A stretch of 64,000 nucleotides of DNA, taken from positions 122,659 through 186,658 of the forward strand of contig CAJTWC010000003.1 of the NCBI GenBank assembly GCA_910580185.1, read 5' to 3'. The position numbers and the translations under genes are program-made. The notes below the pieces were generated by a model that worked only from the letters and a program-made list of their open reading frames with translations, was not told where the DNA came from and ran no database searches. Positions within the stretch are counted from its first letter, which is position 1. Each line of letters begins with the position of its first letter. Shown in pieces: positions 1-8,931 of the stretch. Origin of the DNA: an uncultured Bacilli bacterium. Lineage in GTDB: Bacteria > Bacillota_I > Bacilli_A > RF39 > UBA660.

Positions 1-18
1 ATAGTAAAGGTGATCATT

Positions 19-207
19 ATGCGTCCAAACAACTTTTTTTCTGGGAAAATGACTATATATGTAATATTGGTATTTGCATTTTGCTTTATTACTTTTTACC
101 AAGCTATACTAGCTTTAATATTATGCGCTAGATTTCATGTATTCTTGTTATTCATCGACCTCATGATTCTGTTTTTCGGTATTTTTTGCCTCATTTTCCA
201 TAAATAA
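19..207 (+). CDS. possible small two-helix membrane protein
   Basis: A 62-codon frame starts at an ATG placed 8 bases after AAAGG, a reasonable ribosome binding site. The product would be almost entirely hydrophobic after its first dozen residues, with room for two membrane helices. Its last 60 bases overlap the 3' end of the convergent kinase-like gene, and hydrophobic antisense frames are common in AT-rich DNA, so this may be chance. Nothing else is visible in bases 1-147. No family is recognised. Confidence 0.3.
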   Translation: MRPNNFFSGKMTIYVILVFAFCFITFYQAILALILCARFHVFLLFIDLMILFFGIFCLIFHK

Positions 208-1074
208 CTTATCGGTTATTACCAAATAATTACATAATCTTGATACTTCGTTAGTATTAAGTAGTTCATTTTCTTGATAATTTATTTTTTCTGGTAAAAA
301 AAGCATTATAAACAAAAGTTTTCTTTCTTCATCAAGAAGAGGAAACTTTTTTAAATATTCCTTATATAATTCATTAAAATCATATTTATCATAGTTTCTT
401 TTATAAAAACTTATAAAATCATATATAGGTAATCCCCTTTTCGATTTATTCCAACTAATTAATACATTACCATCATTTCGTATTATATGATTAGTATCTA
501 AATTGTTATGAAGAAAAACAATTCTTTGTTTTGTTTTTTTCTTCATCATTTCATACCAATCATCTAAATTACTTTTACAAAAATTCAAGCAAGAAAATAT
601 GACAGAACAATTTCTAGCTAACATATACTCACTAGGTGACATATAAATCCTTGATTCAATAGATGTTAAAATATCATCATAATAGTTAAAGGTATTTGTT
701 ATTACATTATCTATGTTTTCGTAAAATTCTTTTAATTCATCTAACGATATATCTTTATAATAAACCGTTTTATTGTGCAGTAGCGCATCTAATTTAATCA
801 AATCAGATGCCCTCTGCTCCTTTGGGGTTGGAGTGTCATTTACATATTCATATACGTATACATTATTATCACAATATTCAAGTTTGGGAACATAATCAAA
901 TCCTCTTGAATTTAAGTAATTATATATTTCTATAATGTTGTTTTCCTCTAAGTCTTTTAATACCCATTTTTTATCATTACCATCTTTATATATTACCGAG
1001 TTTTTATATAACTTTATTTTCTTTACACTTGGGCATATTTTTTTTATTATTTCTTTATTATACGAATTATTCAT
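148..1074 (-). CDS. YsxE/CotS-type spore coat kinase-like protein
   Basis: The 308-residue product has the layout of the aminoglycoside phosphotransferase/choline kinase-like fold used by spore coat proteins CotS, YtaA and YsxE. The catalytic-loop region reads HNNLDTNHI (about residue 190) and is followed by ISWNKSKRGLPIYDFISFYK, close to the WDKAKRGLPIYDL pattern typical of this family. The usual HGD is HNN here, so kinase activity is doubtful. The start overlaps the end of the LysM gene upstream by 8 bases, which implies translational coupling. In Bacillus subtilis ysxE follows spoVID in the same way. Coat assembly is inferred from family and neighbour, not shown. Confidence 0.7.
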   Translation of the reverse strand: MNNSYNKEIIKKICPSVKKIKLYKNSVIYKDGNDKKWVLKDLEENNIIEIYNYLNSRGFDYVPKLEYCDNNVYVYEYVNDTPTPKEQRASDLIKLDALLHNKTVYYKDISLDELKEFYENIDNVITNTFNYYDDILTSIESRIYMSPSEYMLARNCSVIFSCLNFCKSNLDDWYEMMKKKTKQRIVFLHNNLDTNHIIRNDGNVLISWNKSKRGLPIYDFISFYKRNYDKYDFNELYKEYLKKFPLLDEERKLLFIMLFLPEKINYQENELLNTNEVSRLCNYLVITDKLFMENEAKNTEKQNHEVDE

Positions 1075-1822
1075 TTAGTGCTGGTATAATTATCTTAGAT
1101 CCTACGGTAATATTTGAAATATCATTATATTTTTCTATTTCTTCTTTTGTGGTTTTATAAGTAGAAATAACTTCTTCAATCGTTTGGTCTTCTCTAATTA
1201 TATGTACTTTATAAGTTACGTAATTATCATCATCTGCTAAAAAATTGCTAGTTAAATTATTAGTTATTTCTTCTGGGTTTATTTCTCTTTCATTTGTATT
1301 TTCTTCTTTATCACAGTCTTTATTTAAAATCACATCATCTTCGCTTTTAGTAACTGCAATAACATCTTCCTTATTCATGCTATCATCTCTCCTTACATCA
1401 TCTTTAATTATCTCTGCTTCATCAAAAGGTATTTTTGATTCGTCTTCTGAAGAAGAACTTACATCAATTATTTCACTTCTTAATTCCTCTTTTTTTATAT
1501 AAACTAAATTATTTATTAAAACATCAATATGAACACGTAATACTTCCTCATTAATTATTTCATAGTAAAAATCATCTATATCAATTTGAACCTTAGTACT
1601 ATCGTATTTATCATCTAAGGTAATATCAAAAGGTACGGTAATATCAAAGTCTTCTTCGTTGATACTTACGTTATTAATTTTATATTTACCACTTACAATA
1701 AAATTACCCACTATTGAATCAGCATTTTCCATAGAAAGATTATGTTCAAGCGCTATACTTGTCACATCAGATATTTTAGTTTGAAAACTAAGGTCCTTTA
1801 TAAACGGTATTATCTTTTTCAT
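1067..1822 (-). CDS. SpoVID/SafA-like spore coat morphogenetic protein with C-terminal LysM
   Basis: The 251-residue product has a beta-rich N-terminal part, a long acidic low-complexity middle (about residues 120-190) and a C-terminal LysM domain (about 205-248, YKVHIIREDQTIEEV ... VGSKIIIPA). This is the architecture of SpoVID, which encases the forespore with coat layers. The chosen start MKKIIPF follows GGAGATGAAAGT; an upstream in-frame extension would run through the lon terminator and lacks a binding site. It is followed by an overlapping YsxE-like gene and preceded by lon, as in Bacillus. Sequence identity to SpoVID is not obvious outside LysM, so a general LysM coat protein is the alternative. 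Confidence 0.7.
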   Translation of the reverse strand: MKKIIPFIKDLSFQTKISDVTSIALEHNLSMENADSIVGNFIVSGKYKINNVSINEEDFDITVPFDITLDDKYDSTKVQIDIDDFYYEIINEEVLRVHIDVLINNLVYIKKEELRSEIIDVSSSSEDESKIPFDEAEIIKDDVRRDDSMNKEDVIAVTKSEDDVILNKDCDKEENTNEREINPEEITNNLTSNFLADDDNYVTYKVHIIREDQTIEEVISTYKTTKEEIEKYNDISNITVGSKIIIPALNE

Positions 1823-1853
1823 ACTTTCATCTCCATTCAATAAATGTTTATGC

Positions 1854-1889
1854 AAAAAAAAGAAGAAAATGTTAATTTTTCTTCTTTTT
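1854..1889 (-). terminator. terminator after lon
   Basis: Inverted repeat AAAAAGAAGAAAA / TTTTCTTCTTTTT followed by a T run on the minus strand. The lon stop codon lies inside the loop, an economy seen at many genes in this window. Confidence 0.7.
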
Positions 1890-4205
1890 ACTAAATATTT
1901 TATTATATATATCACTATAACTATCTACTAATATAATTTCTAGATTACTTTTTACTTCTTTTGGAATATCATCTATATCCCTCTCATTCTTACTTGGAAT
2001 AAAAATAGTTTTAACACCCGCTGTATAAGCACCTATAGCTTTTTCTTTTAATCCGCCAATAGGAAGAACTTTACCAGTTAATGTCATCTCACCTGTCATT
2101 GCAATGGAAGATGGTACACATTTGTTAGTTAGACTACTTATTATTGCGGTTGTAAGTGCTACTCCTGCAGATGGACCATCCTTTGGAATACCGCCTTCTA
2201 TTGCATTAATATGGATGCAAACATCATTTAACTTAGATAAATCAACTCCATAGACTTTCGCATGGCTTTTAATGTGTCCTAGTGCAATAGATACACTTTC
2301 TTTCATTACATCACCTAAATTACCAGTTAGGTTAATATTATCTTTAGATGGATATGTAACAACTTCAAGTGGTAATATATCTCCTCCGAAAGAAGTATAT
2401 GCAAGTCCGTTTACAACGCCCACGTTTTCGTCTAAAACATCAGTATTTTCATACTTTATTTTTCCTAAAAATTCTTCTATTTTCTTTTCTGTAACTTTAG
2501 CACTAATAGTATCTTTTCCATCTTCTAACATATTCTTAACATATTTTCTAACGATTTTGTTAATTACCCTTTCAAGTTCACGAACACCTGCTTCTTTTGT
2601 ATAATTCTTAATTATCTTAAGAATTATTTCATCTTGGAATTTAACGTTCTTAGAATCAAGACCATATTCTTCTAATGCTAATTTTATTAAATGTTTTTTA
2701 GCAATAAATAGTTTTTCATATTCTGTATAGCAAGATAAATTTATTATTTCTAACCTATCTTTTAACTCTGATGGTATCTGTTCTATATAGTTTGCGGTTA
2801 ATATAAACATTATTTTAGATAGATCATATGCCTCTTCAACATAATTATCATAAAATTTATCATTTTGTTCTGGATCTAATACTTCAAGTAAGCTACTTGC
2901 TGGATCTCCTTTAATATCCTTAGTCATCTTGTCTACTTCATCAATTAAAAATACCGGATTATTAGAGCCACATTTTTTTAAAGCATTAATTATTCTACCT
3001 GGATTTGCTCCCATATAAGTTCTTCTATGACCAATTATCTCTGCTGGGTCATTTACACCACCTACTGATACTTTGACAAATTTTCTGTTCATTGCATTTG
3101 CAATTGACTTAGCAAGTGAGGTTTTACCTACTCCTGGTGGACCTACTAAACATATAATTGGAGCTTTATTAGATACGCTTCTTTTTTTAACCGCTAGATA
3201 TTCAACAATTCTTTCTTTTATATCTTCTAGGCCATAATGACTTTCATCTAATACTTCTTTTACTTTCTTTAAATCCGTATTATCTTTAGTATATGTGTTC
3301 CAAGGTAAATTAATAAGCACGTCAATATAATTTCTTATTATTCCAATTTCTGGAGATGCAGAAGGGGTTGACTCATACTTTTTAATTTCTTTTTCTATTT
3401 TTTTAATGATGTTTTTAGGAGCTTTCAACTTGTTTAATTTTTCTCTTATTTCTTCTATTTCATCATCTTTAGATGATATATCTCCTAATTCTTCTTTTAT
3501 TAATTTTATTTTTTCTCTTAAAATGAACTCTTTTTGAGAATTATCAAGTTCTTTTTTTAATTTAGAATCAAGTCTTTTTTCTATTTCAAATACATCTAAT
3601 TCATTTTGAATATCCTCTAAGTTCATCATTACCCTAGTATGAGGATTAATGGTCGTTAAAAACTCATATTTGCGCTCGAATGACGTTGGCATATAATTTG
3701 CAACAACATCTGCCAAATGACTTACCGTATTTATTTCATCAATTTGACCTAATATACTATTAGAAGAATATGGCACTACGTTTATATAATTTTCTAATTC
3801 TTGTTTTAATTTTCTAACTAAAGCATTTTCATCAGCTTGATCTATAGCATATCTAGTAGGCGCTTTTATAACACCTGCAAAAACATCCTCTTCATTATCA
3901 TAAGGAATATAATTCGTTATCATAGTTCTTTTCTCGCCAACGATGGTTATTCTAATGCAACCATTTGGAAGAGTCGTTTTTTTAGTAATCTTACCTACTA
4001 TACCTAAATCTGGTAATTTGCTAATTTCTATTTTTTCTTCTAAATAATTTGATGGAGATACAAGTAAAACATACCCATCATGATTATTAGAAGCAAGTTC
4101 TATAATTTTAGTATCTAACTCATCTATTAAATCTATTTTAAGTTCCGCGTAAGGAAGAACGATAATCCCTCTTAATAATATAACTGGTAAATCTTTTTTA
4201 TTCAT
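1872..4205 (-). CDS. lon: ATP-dependent protease Lon
   Basis: Lon degrades misfolded and regulatory proteins in the cytosol. The 777-residue product has the full LonA plan: N-terminal substrate-binding domain (1-190), coiled-coil linker (200-285), AAA+ module with Walker A GPPGVGKT (355-362) and Walker B FLIDE (419-423), and an S16 protease domain with catalytic Ser679 in KDGPSAG and Lys722 in GGLKEKAIGA. Those numbers coincide with E. coli Lon. The start MNKKDLPVIL follows AAGGGAGAAGTATT; a nine-codon upstream extension is rejected. A strong promoter lies about 40 bases upstream. It has its own terminator ahead of the spore genes. Confidence 0.97.
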   Translation of the reverse strand: MNKKDLPVILLRGIIVLPYAELKIDLIDELDTKIIELASNNHDGYVLLVSPSNYLEEKIEISKLPDLGIVGKITKKTTLPNGCIRITIVGEKRTMITNYIPYDNEEDVFAGVIKAPTRYAIDQADENALVRKLKQELENYINVVPYSSNSILGQIDEINTVSHLADVVANYMPTSFERKYEFLTTINPHTRVMMNLEDIQNELDVFEIEKRLDSKLKKELDNSQKEFILREKIKLIKEELGDISSKDDEIEEIREKLNKLKAPKNIIKKIEKEIKKYESTPSASPEIGIIRNYIDVLINLPWNTYTKDNTDLKKVKEVLDESHYGLEDIKERIVEYLAVKKRSVSNKAPIICLVGPPGVGKTSLAKSIANAMNRKFVKVSVGGVNDPAEIIGHRRTYMGANPGRIINALKKCGSNNPVFLIDEVDKMTKDIKGDPASSLLEVLDPEQNDKFYDNYVEEAYDLSKIMFILTANYIEQIPSELKDRLEIINLSCYTEYEKLFIAKKHLIKLALEEYGLDSKNVKFQDEIILKIIKNYTKEAGVRELERVINKIVRKYVKNMLEDGKDTISAKVTEKKIEEFLGKIKYENTDVLDENVGVVNGLAYTSFGGDILPLEVVTYPSKDNINLTGNLGDVMKESVSIALGHIKSHAKVYGVDLSKLNDVCIHINAIEGGIPKDGPSAGVALTTAIISSLTNKCVPSSIAMTGEMTLTGKVLPIGGLKEKAIGAYTAGVKTIFIPSKNERDIDDIPKEVKSNLEIILVDSYSDIYNKIFSKKKKN

Positions 4206-4244
4206 AATACTTCTCCCTTCAAACAAACACAAATTTTATCTTTT

Positions 4245-4272
4245 ATTATAAACTAAGCTACATAAAAGTCAA
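4245..4272 (-). promoter_or_regulatory. sigma-A promoter of lon
   Basis: TTGACT, a 16-base spacer and TATAAT on the minus strand, 40 bases before the lon start. No CIRCE or clear CtsR heptad repeat is visible next to it. Confidence 0.75.
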
Positions 4273-4351
4273 GGTCTAATCTTAAATAAAAAAACGTAAA
4301 ATTTTGGTAAATTAATAAATAATTATACACTATTAAAATCGTTAAATTAAC

Positions 4352-4918
4352 TTATTTTAATTTTTCTGCCGCTAAATAAAACAAATCACAGTCTTCACAA
4401 AGATTTATTGTGTCATCTACCAAAACAACAGATTTATCACAAGTATCTGATATTTCTCTTGAAATAGCTAAAACTTCCAAAATACGTTTATTAATATCTA
4501 AAAGGCTTTTTTTATCATATCCATCGCAATTTTCTAAAAAGAAACATAAATTCATAAGAATTTTAGATAAACTAATTAATTTATATTTCAATAATTTTAT
4601 ATGTGCTTTTTCATAATTAAGATTTTTAGAATCACTTTCAAGCATCCCACATCTTAGCTCTAGAGGAATTTTTGCTACATCAACTTTTAACGATTTTGTT
4701 TCATAACTTTCAGGTACTGAATCATCATTTAGATAATCGCTCATATTTTTTCCAATTGTTTTACAAAATAGTACATATTCATCATACATATTATTAAAAC
4801 ACTTAATTTTTTTAAGATTATTATCTAATTCAGCAAAAATTTGTTGGTGAAAGAATAATATATAGTTACATAACACATCAGTAATAGATTCTAAATTTAC
4901 ATTATCATTAATTTTCAT
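4352..4918 (-). CDS. hypothetical protein, helical, 188 residues
   Basis: I do not recognise this family. The product looks all-helical and soluble, acidic, with eight Cys scattered through it (two in CEDCD near residue 175) but no clear metal-binding pattern. The start MKINDNVNL was chosen because a GGGGGA binding site sits 7 bases upstream; a TTG four codons earlier overlaps that site. It stands alone between lon and another unknown gene, with a short gap on both sides. Base composition matches its neighbours. Confidence 0.7.
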   Translation of the reverse strand: MKINDNVNLESITDVLCNYILFFHQQIFAELDNNLKKIKCFNNMYDEYVLFCKTIGKNMSDYLNDDSVPESYETKSLKVDVAKIPLELRCGMLESDSKNLNYEKAHIKLLKYKLISLSKILMNLCFFLENCDGYDKKSLLDINKRILEVLAISREISDTCDKSVVLVDDTINLCEDCDLFYLAAEKLK

Positions 4919-4976
4919 AGTATCCCCCAATCCAATATGAAATTTATAATATCATAATAAATTAGATCAATCAATA

Positions 4977-5004
4977 TAAAAGAGTCATTTAAAACGACCC
5001 TTTA
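4977..5004 (-). terminator. terminator after hypothetical gene
   Basis: AAAGGGTC ... GACTCTTT stem with one G-U pair followed by TTTTAT on the minus strand. Confidence 0.6.
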
Positions 5005-5600
5005 TTAGTACTATTAATATTAAACTTTTGATACATTGTTTTAACATAATCTTCAAATGAAATGTTTTTTGTCATTACTAAATCATCATCTGTATAAAAA
5101 GATAACTCATTATTACTAGAATTATAACAAAAGCACCTATAGTAATTTTCTTTATCATCTTTATATGATTCTAAAATACCACCAGTACCACTGATAGTTA
5201 ATTTATCTAAAGTAGTTATAATATCATCCATATAACCAATCGAAGATATTTTTTCCAACGTCAAAATACCAATTCTAAGTAAATTATACCTTTTAACAAT
5301 GGGATTTATAGGTTCAGGAGCTAACGTTAATACATTACTAAATTCATCATTAAATTGATTTACTTTAACAACGTTATTATCATCAATATTCACTTCTAAA
5401 ATACTTGATGTACGTTTACCATCTAAACAAGAGTATATTTGATTATATTTCCCGCTTCTTGGAGTATATTCTCTTTTAGGATCATTAACACAACAATTTT
5501 TATAAAAAGCGGTTAATATTTGTTCATAAGGATTACATATCTTTTCTAAACCAACTCTTTTAATTCCTTCTTCTACCACGTTTAATACCGTTCTTGACAT
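4989..5600 (-). CDS. hypothetical protein, 203 residues
   Basis: Unrecognised. The product begins MSRTVLNVVEEG and appears mixed alpha/beta, soluble, with no signal peptide or membrane segment. Five Cys (CNPYEQ, NCCVND, YSCLDG, RCFCYN) do not form a recognised zinc site. It ends in its own terminator and lies just downstream of the trigger factor terminator, so it is probably transcribed separately. Nothing in it or around it assigns a role. Confidence 0.7.
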   Translation of the reverse strand: MSRTVLNVVEEGIKRVGLEKICNPYEQILTAFYKNCCVNDPKREYTPRSGKYNQIYSCLDGKRTSSILEVNIDDNNVVKVNQFNDEFSNVLTLAPEPINPIVKRYNLLRIGILTLEKISSIGYMDDIITTLDKLTISGTGGILESYKDDKENYYRCFCYNSSNNELSFYTDDDLVMTKNISFEDYVKTMYQKFNINSTNKGSF

Positions 5601-5610
5601 AATTACCTCA

Positions 5611-5634
5611 CAAAAAGAGCAACTTCTGTTGCCC
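5611..5634 (-). terminator. terminator after tig
   Basis: GGGCAAC AGAA GTTGCTC followed by TTTTT on the minus strand, directly after the tig stop. Confidence 0.75.
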
Positions 5635-5639
5635 TATTA

Positions 5640-6905
5640 TTATTTTTTTAAAATTTCTAGTACTTTTTGTACCATTAAATCATATTTAAGCATTTCAATT
5701 CCACCAAATGCTTTAATAAATTCATCTTTATCCATATTATGCTTTTTAGCTTTTTCTTCTGCATCTTTTTCTGCTTCTTCATCAGTTGCTGAAATCTTTT
5801 CTTTTTCAATTATTTCATCAATAGCAAATCTAAGTTTAATTCTTTTTTCAGCTTCATCATGCATTTGTGCTTTTAAAGCATCCTCTGATGAGTTAGTGAA
5901 TTTGTAGAATTGTTCTAATGAGATTCCCTGCATTTGTAGTCTTTGTCCATATTCAGCAATCATTCTATCTAATTCTTCATGAACTAATGCATGTGGAACT
6001 TCTACTTCTGTTTCTTTTAACAATGCTTCAAATAAATCATCAACATATTTGTTCTCAGCTTGATAATCCATTTGTTCTTTCATAGATTCTTTAACAGTTT
6101 TTTCTAAATCTTCTTTAGTTTTAACACCTTCTAAACCTAAATCTAGAAAGAAGTCTTCGTTTAATTCTGGATAAACTTTTGTTTTAACTTCGTGTACAGT
6201 AACCTTAAATACTACTGGTTTTCCTTTTAAATCTTCAGCATGATAATCCTCTGGGAAAGTTACGTTAACATCTTTTTTATCCCCTGCTTTAGTACCTATT
6301 AAAGCTTCTTCAAAACCAGGTATAAATGAGTGACTTCCTAATTCTAAAGCATGGTTTTCAGCCTTTCCACCTTCGAAAGCTTTATCACCATCAAAACCTT
6401 CAAAGTCGATTATAACAGTATCACCTTCTTCAGCAACACCTTCTTTTACTTGTAAGTCAGCATATTCTTTTCTCATTTTTTCGATTTCAGCATCAACGTC
6501 TTTTTTAGTTATTTTAACATCATCTTTTTTTACACCTAAATCAGTATATTTTTTTATTTTTACTTCTGGTTTAGTAGTAAATGTAAATACGTAAGTAACG
6601 CCTTCTTCATCTGCTTTTTCAATAGCAACCGTTGGTTGAACAATTGGATTTCCTTTAAATTCTTCTAATGCTTTAGTATATGCATCTTGCATATTATTAT
6701 CTACTGCTTCTGCAACCAAAGATGCTTTACCATATTTTTGTTCATATATATTTCTTGGTGCTTTACCAGGTCTAAAACCATCTATCTTTACGGTTTTAAT
6801 TACTTTCTTAAATGCTTCATCAATTTTCTTAGACCATTCATCACCAGTTATTTCAATTTTAACTTCATGAATGTTTTTAGCTTTCTTTTCTTTTTTTTCT
6901 GCCAT
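5640..6905 (-). CDS. tig: trigger factor, ribosome-associated chaperone
   Basis: Trigger factor binds ribosomal protein L23 at the exit tunnel and holds nascent chains. The 421-residue product has the N-terminal ribosome-binding domain with the signature GFRPGKAPRNIYEQKYG (about 43-59), an FKBP-type prolyl isomerase domain (about 150-240, GDTVIIDFEGF ... FPEDYHAEDLKGKPVVFKV trimmed here to key parts), and the helical C-terminal domain. Length is typical. The start MAEKKEKKAK follows GGGAGGAATTAAATTT. A TTGATA-17-TATAAT promoter precedes it and a terminator follows, so it is monocistronic. Confidence 0.97.
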   Translation of the reverse strand: MAEKKEKKAKNIHEVKIEITGDEWSKKIDEAFKKVIKTVKIDGFRPGKAPRNIYEQKYGKASLVAEAVDNNMQDAYTKALEEFKGNPIVQPTVAIEKADEEGVTYVFTFTTKPEVKIKKYTDLGVKKDDVKITKKDVDAEIEKMRKEYADLQVKEGVAEEGDTVIIDFEGFDGDKAFEGGKAENHALELGSHSFIPGFEEALIGTKAGDKKDVNVTFPEDYHAEDLKGKPVVFKVTVHEVKTKVYPELNEDFFLDLGLEGVKTKEDLEKTVKESMKEQMDYQAENKYVDDLFEALLKETEVEVPHALVHEELDRMIAEYGQRLQMQGISLEQFYKFTNSSEDALKAQMHDEAEKRIKLRFAIDEIIEKEKISATDEEAEKDAEEKAKKHNMDKDEFIKAFGGIEMLKYDLMVQKVLEILKK

Positions 6906-6933
6906 AAATTTAATTCCTCCCTAAATCACTAGT

Positions 6934-6962
6934 ATTATAACTTATTTATATTTCTTTATCAA
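6934..6962 (-). promoter_or_regulatory. sigma-A promoter of tig
   Basis: TTGATA, 17-base spacer, TATAAT on the minus strand, about 30 bases before the tig start. Confidence 0.75.
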
Positions 6963-6986
6963 GTATTTGTTAAGTAAAGTGTTAAG

Positions 6987-7021
6987 AAAAACAATAGCAA
7001 CTACTAATTACTATTGTTTTT
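6987..7021 (-). terminator. terminator after 397-residue hypothetical gene
   Basis: AAAAACAATAG / CTATTGTTTTT perfect 11-bp stem; the stop codon of the gene lies in the loop. The A/T arms make it usable on both strands. Confidence 0.7.
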
Positions 7022-8197
7022 ATTTTTTTTGATACTAAATACAGAATCAGGTAAAACATTAACATCATCATTTTCGGCAACATAAAGTTTAGCATTAAAT
7101 AAAATTTTATCCATATCATCGTAATTTTCTGTATTTCCAAATAGTAACATATTAGAAAAAGAAACAGCTTCTTTATCAGTTAAATTACTTATTTTTTTCA
7201 TTCTTTCTAATTGATATCCAGATAATATAGATTCTAAATGAAACATAACATTAACCAGGCAATCAGAGATAATATCACTTTTAGCATTTGCTATATACTT
7301 AATACATTCTAGTTTATTAATTTCATATTCTTTGTTATCTTTAAAATCATTGTCAAATCTATTAATTGCATTTAAAAGATTATCAGAAATATGTTCAGAA
7401 TTTGCCATACCAGTTAATTTTGCTAACTCAAATATTTCGTCTTGATTCTCGAAAGTCAATCTGGATAATAATTCTAAACTATTATCTAATATTTTAGATG
7501 GAATATCGCCATCAAGCAAAATTTTCAAACAATTTATGTAGTTTTTATAATTTTTTTGATTAATAGAAACATTAAAGTCAATAATAAAGTCTCTTACTTT
7601 CTTACAATTTTTTTCATTTTTTGAATCATACAACAATTGCATAACTTCCTGATGTAGTTTTTTTTGTTTTAATAAATTACTATTCATAGCAATATCACAC
7701 ATATATAACATAATATTAAGTTCAGCGTTAACAGTATCTAGATTTACTAAATTTTCATCATACGACTTAAGTAAAACGTCAAACTTTTTTAAAATAAGTT
7801 CAACATTTTTAGTTACTGTATCCTTATTTTTACTGTACCCTGATAATATAATATTAGTTAAAGAATTTGATAATTCACATAAAGGATACATTATTACAAC
7901 ACCTGCATCCATTAAATCTATTTTTGTTTCAGAACAGCAACGTTTTCTAATAGTATAATATCTTTCTAATACACAAATTAAATAGTTAAGTTCATTTAAT
8001 GGTAACTTAACCCATTCCTCAAAAATTTTAGTATATTCACTAGATGGTAATTCTATACTTCCTATATTCATTGATATTATGTTTTCTATTTCATGATCAG
8101 ATAAATTTTTAAAATATAAATCTGGTTTCTTTATTTTGTTTCTTAAATTGCATTTCGTTAATTTTTTTATTACTTTTTCAAGTTGTTCTAATGTCAT
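7004..8197 (-). CDS. hypothetical helical protein, 397 residues
   Basis: Unrecognised. The product is a long soluble all-helical protein with no membrane segment, signal peptide or familiar catalytic motif; leucine-, asparagine- and lysine-rich helices repeat without a clear period, so a helical-repeat scaffold is possible. The start MTLEQLEKVI follows a run of six G (GGGGGG) that serves as ribosome binding site. It lies between greA and tig with its own terminator. Codon use resembles neighbouring genes. Likely lineage-specific. Confidence 0.7.
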   Translation of the reverse strand: MTLEQLEKVIKKLTKCNLRNKIKKPDLYFKNLSDHEIENIISMNIGSIELPSSEYTKIFEEWVKLPLNELNYLICVLERYYTIRKRCCSETKIDLMDAGVVIMYPLCELSNSLTNIILSGYSKNKDTVTKNVELILKKFDVLLKSYDENLVNLDTVNAELNIMLYMCDIAMNSNLLKQKKLHQEVMQLLYDSKNEKNCKKVRDFIIDFNVSINQKNYKNYINCLKILLDGDIPSKILDNSLELLSRLTFENQDEIFELAKLTGMANSEHISDNLLNAINRFDNDFKDNKEYEINKLECIKYIANAKSDIISDCLVNVMFHLESILSGYQLERMKKISNLTDKEAVSFSNMLLFGNTENYDDMDKILFNAKLYVAENDDVNVLPDSVFSIKKNKNNSN

Positions 8198-8251
8198 ATC
8201 GAACCCCCCTATGTATGATATTATATATCGTTATATAACTAAATTCAACAA

Positions 8252-8274
8252 AAAAGATAGCTTATGCTACCTTT
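8252..8274 (-). terminator. terminator after greA
   Basis: AAAGGTAGC ATAA GCTATCTTTT on the minus strand followed by TTTT; overlaps the greA stop. Confidence 0.7.
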
Positions 8275-8732
8275 ACTATTTCTATATCAAAACTTCCGTT
8301 AGGAGATTCAACTGAAACTTTATCTCCAACTTTTTTTCCCATAACGGCTTGTGCAATAGGAGATTCATTAGAAATCTTATTTTCAAATGGATCTGCTTCG
8401 TTAGTTCCAACTATTGAATATTCTTCATCTTCATCATCTTCTAAATATTTAATAGTTATAACAGAACCAACCCTAACTTTACCATCATTATTATTTTCAA
8501 TAATGGTTGCGTGCTCTAATGTATATTCAATTTCTTTAATTCTAGCTTCTAGTTTTCCTTGACGTTCTCTAGCTGATGAATACTCAGCGTTTTCAGATAA
8601 GTCACCTAATGCTCTAGCTTCTTTTATAGCTTCTATAACTTCTGGCCTTTCTACTTTTTTTAAGTGATCTAATTCTTCTTCTAATTTAAGGAATCCTTCA
8701 CTAGTTAAATAAATTTCTTTTTCTTTTTTCAT
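8262..8732 (-). CDS. greA: transcription elongation factor GreA
   Basis: GreA enters the RNA polymerase secondary channel and stimulates cleavage of backtracked RNA. The 156-residue product has the N-terminal coiled coil (to about 72; ARALGDLSENAEYSSARERQ holds the acidic tip residues) and the FKBP-like C-terminal domain (NKISNESPIAQAVMGKKVGD). The start MKKEKEIYL follows AGAGGTGATACAT; a GTG three codons earlier is part of the binding site and is rejected. As in Bacillus it closes the trhP/trmR cluster, although it has its own promoter with an inverted repeat over the -35. Confidence 0.96.
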   Translation of the reverse strand: MKKEKEIYLTSEGFLKLEEELDHLKKVERPEVIEAIKEARALGDLSENAEYSSARERQGKLEARIKEIEYTLEHATIIENNNDGKVRVGSVITIKYLEDDEDEEYSIVGTNEADPFENKISNESPIAQAVMGKKVGDKVSVESPNGSFDIEIVKVA

Positions 8733-8764
8733 ATGTATCACCTCTATAAATCAATACGGCACTA

Positions 8765-8809
8765 ATAGTACCATAAAAAAACTTTTCTGTCAATCTAAAT
8801 AGTTGACAG
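8765..8809 (-). promoter_or_regulatory. greA promoter with inverted repeat over -35
   Basis: TTGACA (8788-8793), 17-base spacer, TACTAT (8765-8770) on the minus strand. The -35 is one arm of CTGTCAA N9 TTGACAG (8787-8809), a 7-bp inverted repeat without a usable T tract on either strand, so it looks more like an operator than a terminator. Confidence 0.55.
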
Positions 8810-8924
8810 GGTTATTTAAATTATTATCACAAAGAGTTTCAATAACTCTATAATAACCATTTTCCAATATTTTACCTTTATCATCCATATATGAGAAAAT
8901 AGAATTCTTAAATACAGTGATCAT
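8790..8924 (-). CDS. possible 44-residue protein after trhP2
   Basis: A 45-codon frame starts at ATG 8 bases after the trhP2 stop and ends in the greA promoter. The peptide begins MITVFKNSIFSYMDDKGK and has protein-like composition (charged, aromatic and polar residues mixed) rather than the Ile/Lys bias of random AT-rich frames. There is no good ribosome binding site, so it would depend on reinitiation after trhP2. No family recognised. Confidence 0.4.
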   Translation of the reverse strand: MITVFKNSIFSYMDDKGKILENGYYRVIETLCDNNLNNPVNYLD

Positions 8925-8931
8925 ATTAATA

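Noticed and set aside
4245..4300. CtsR operator before lon
   Set aside because: AAGTCAAGGTCTAA is present but not the GGTCAAA tandem heptads of CtsR sites.
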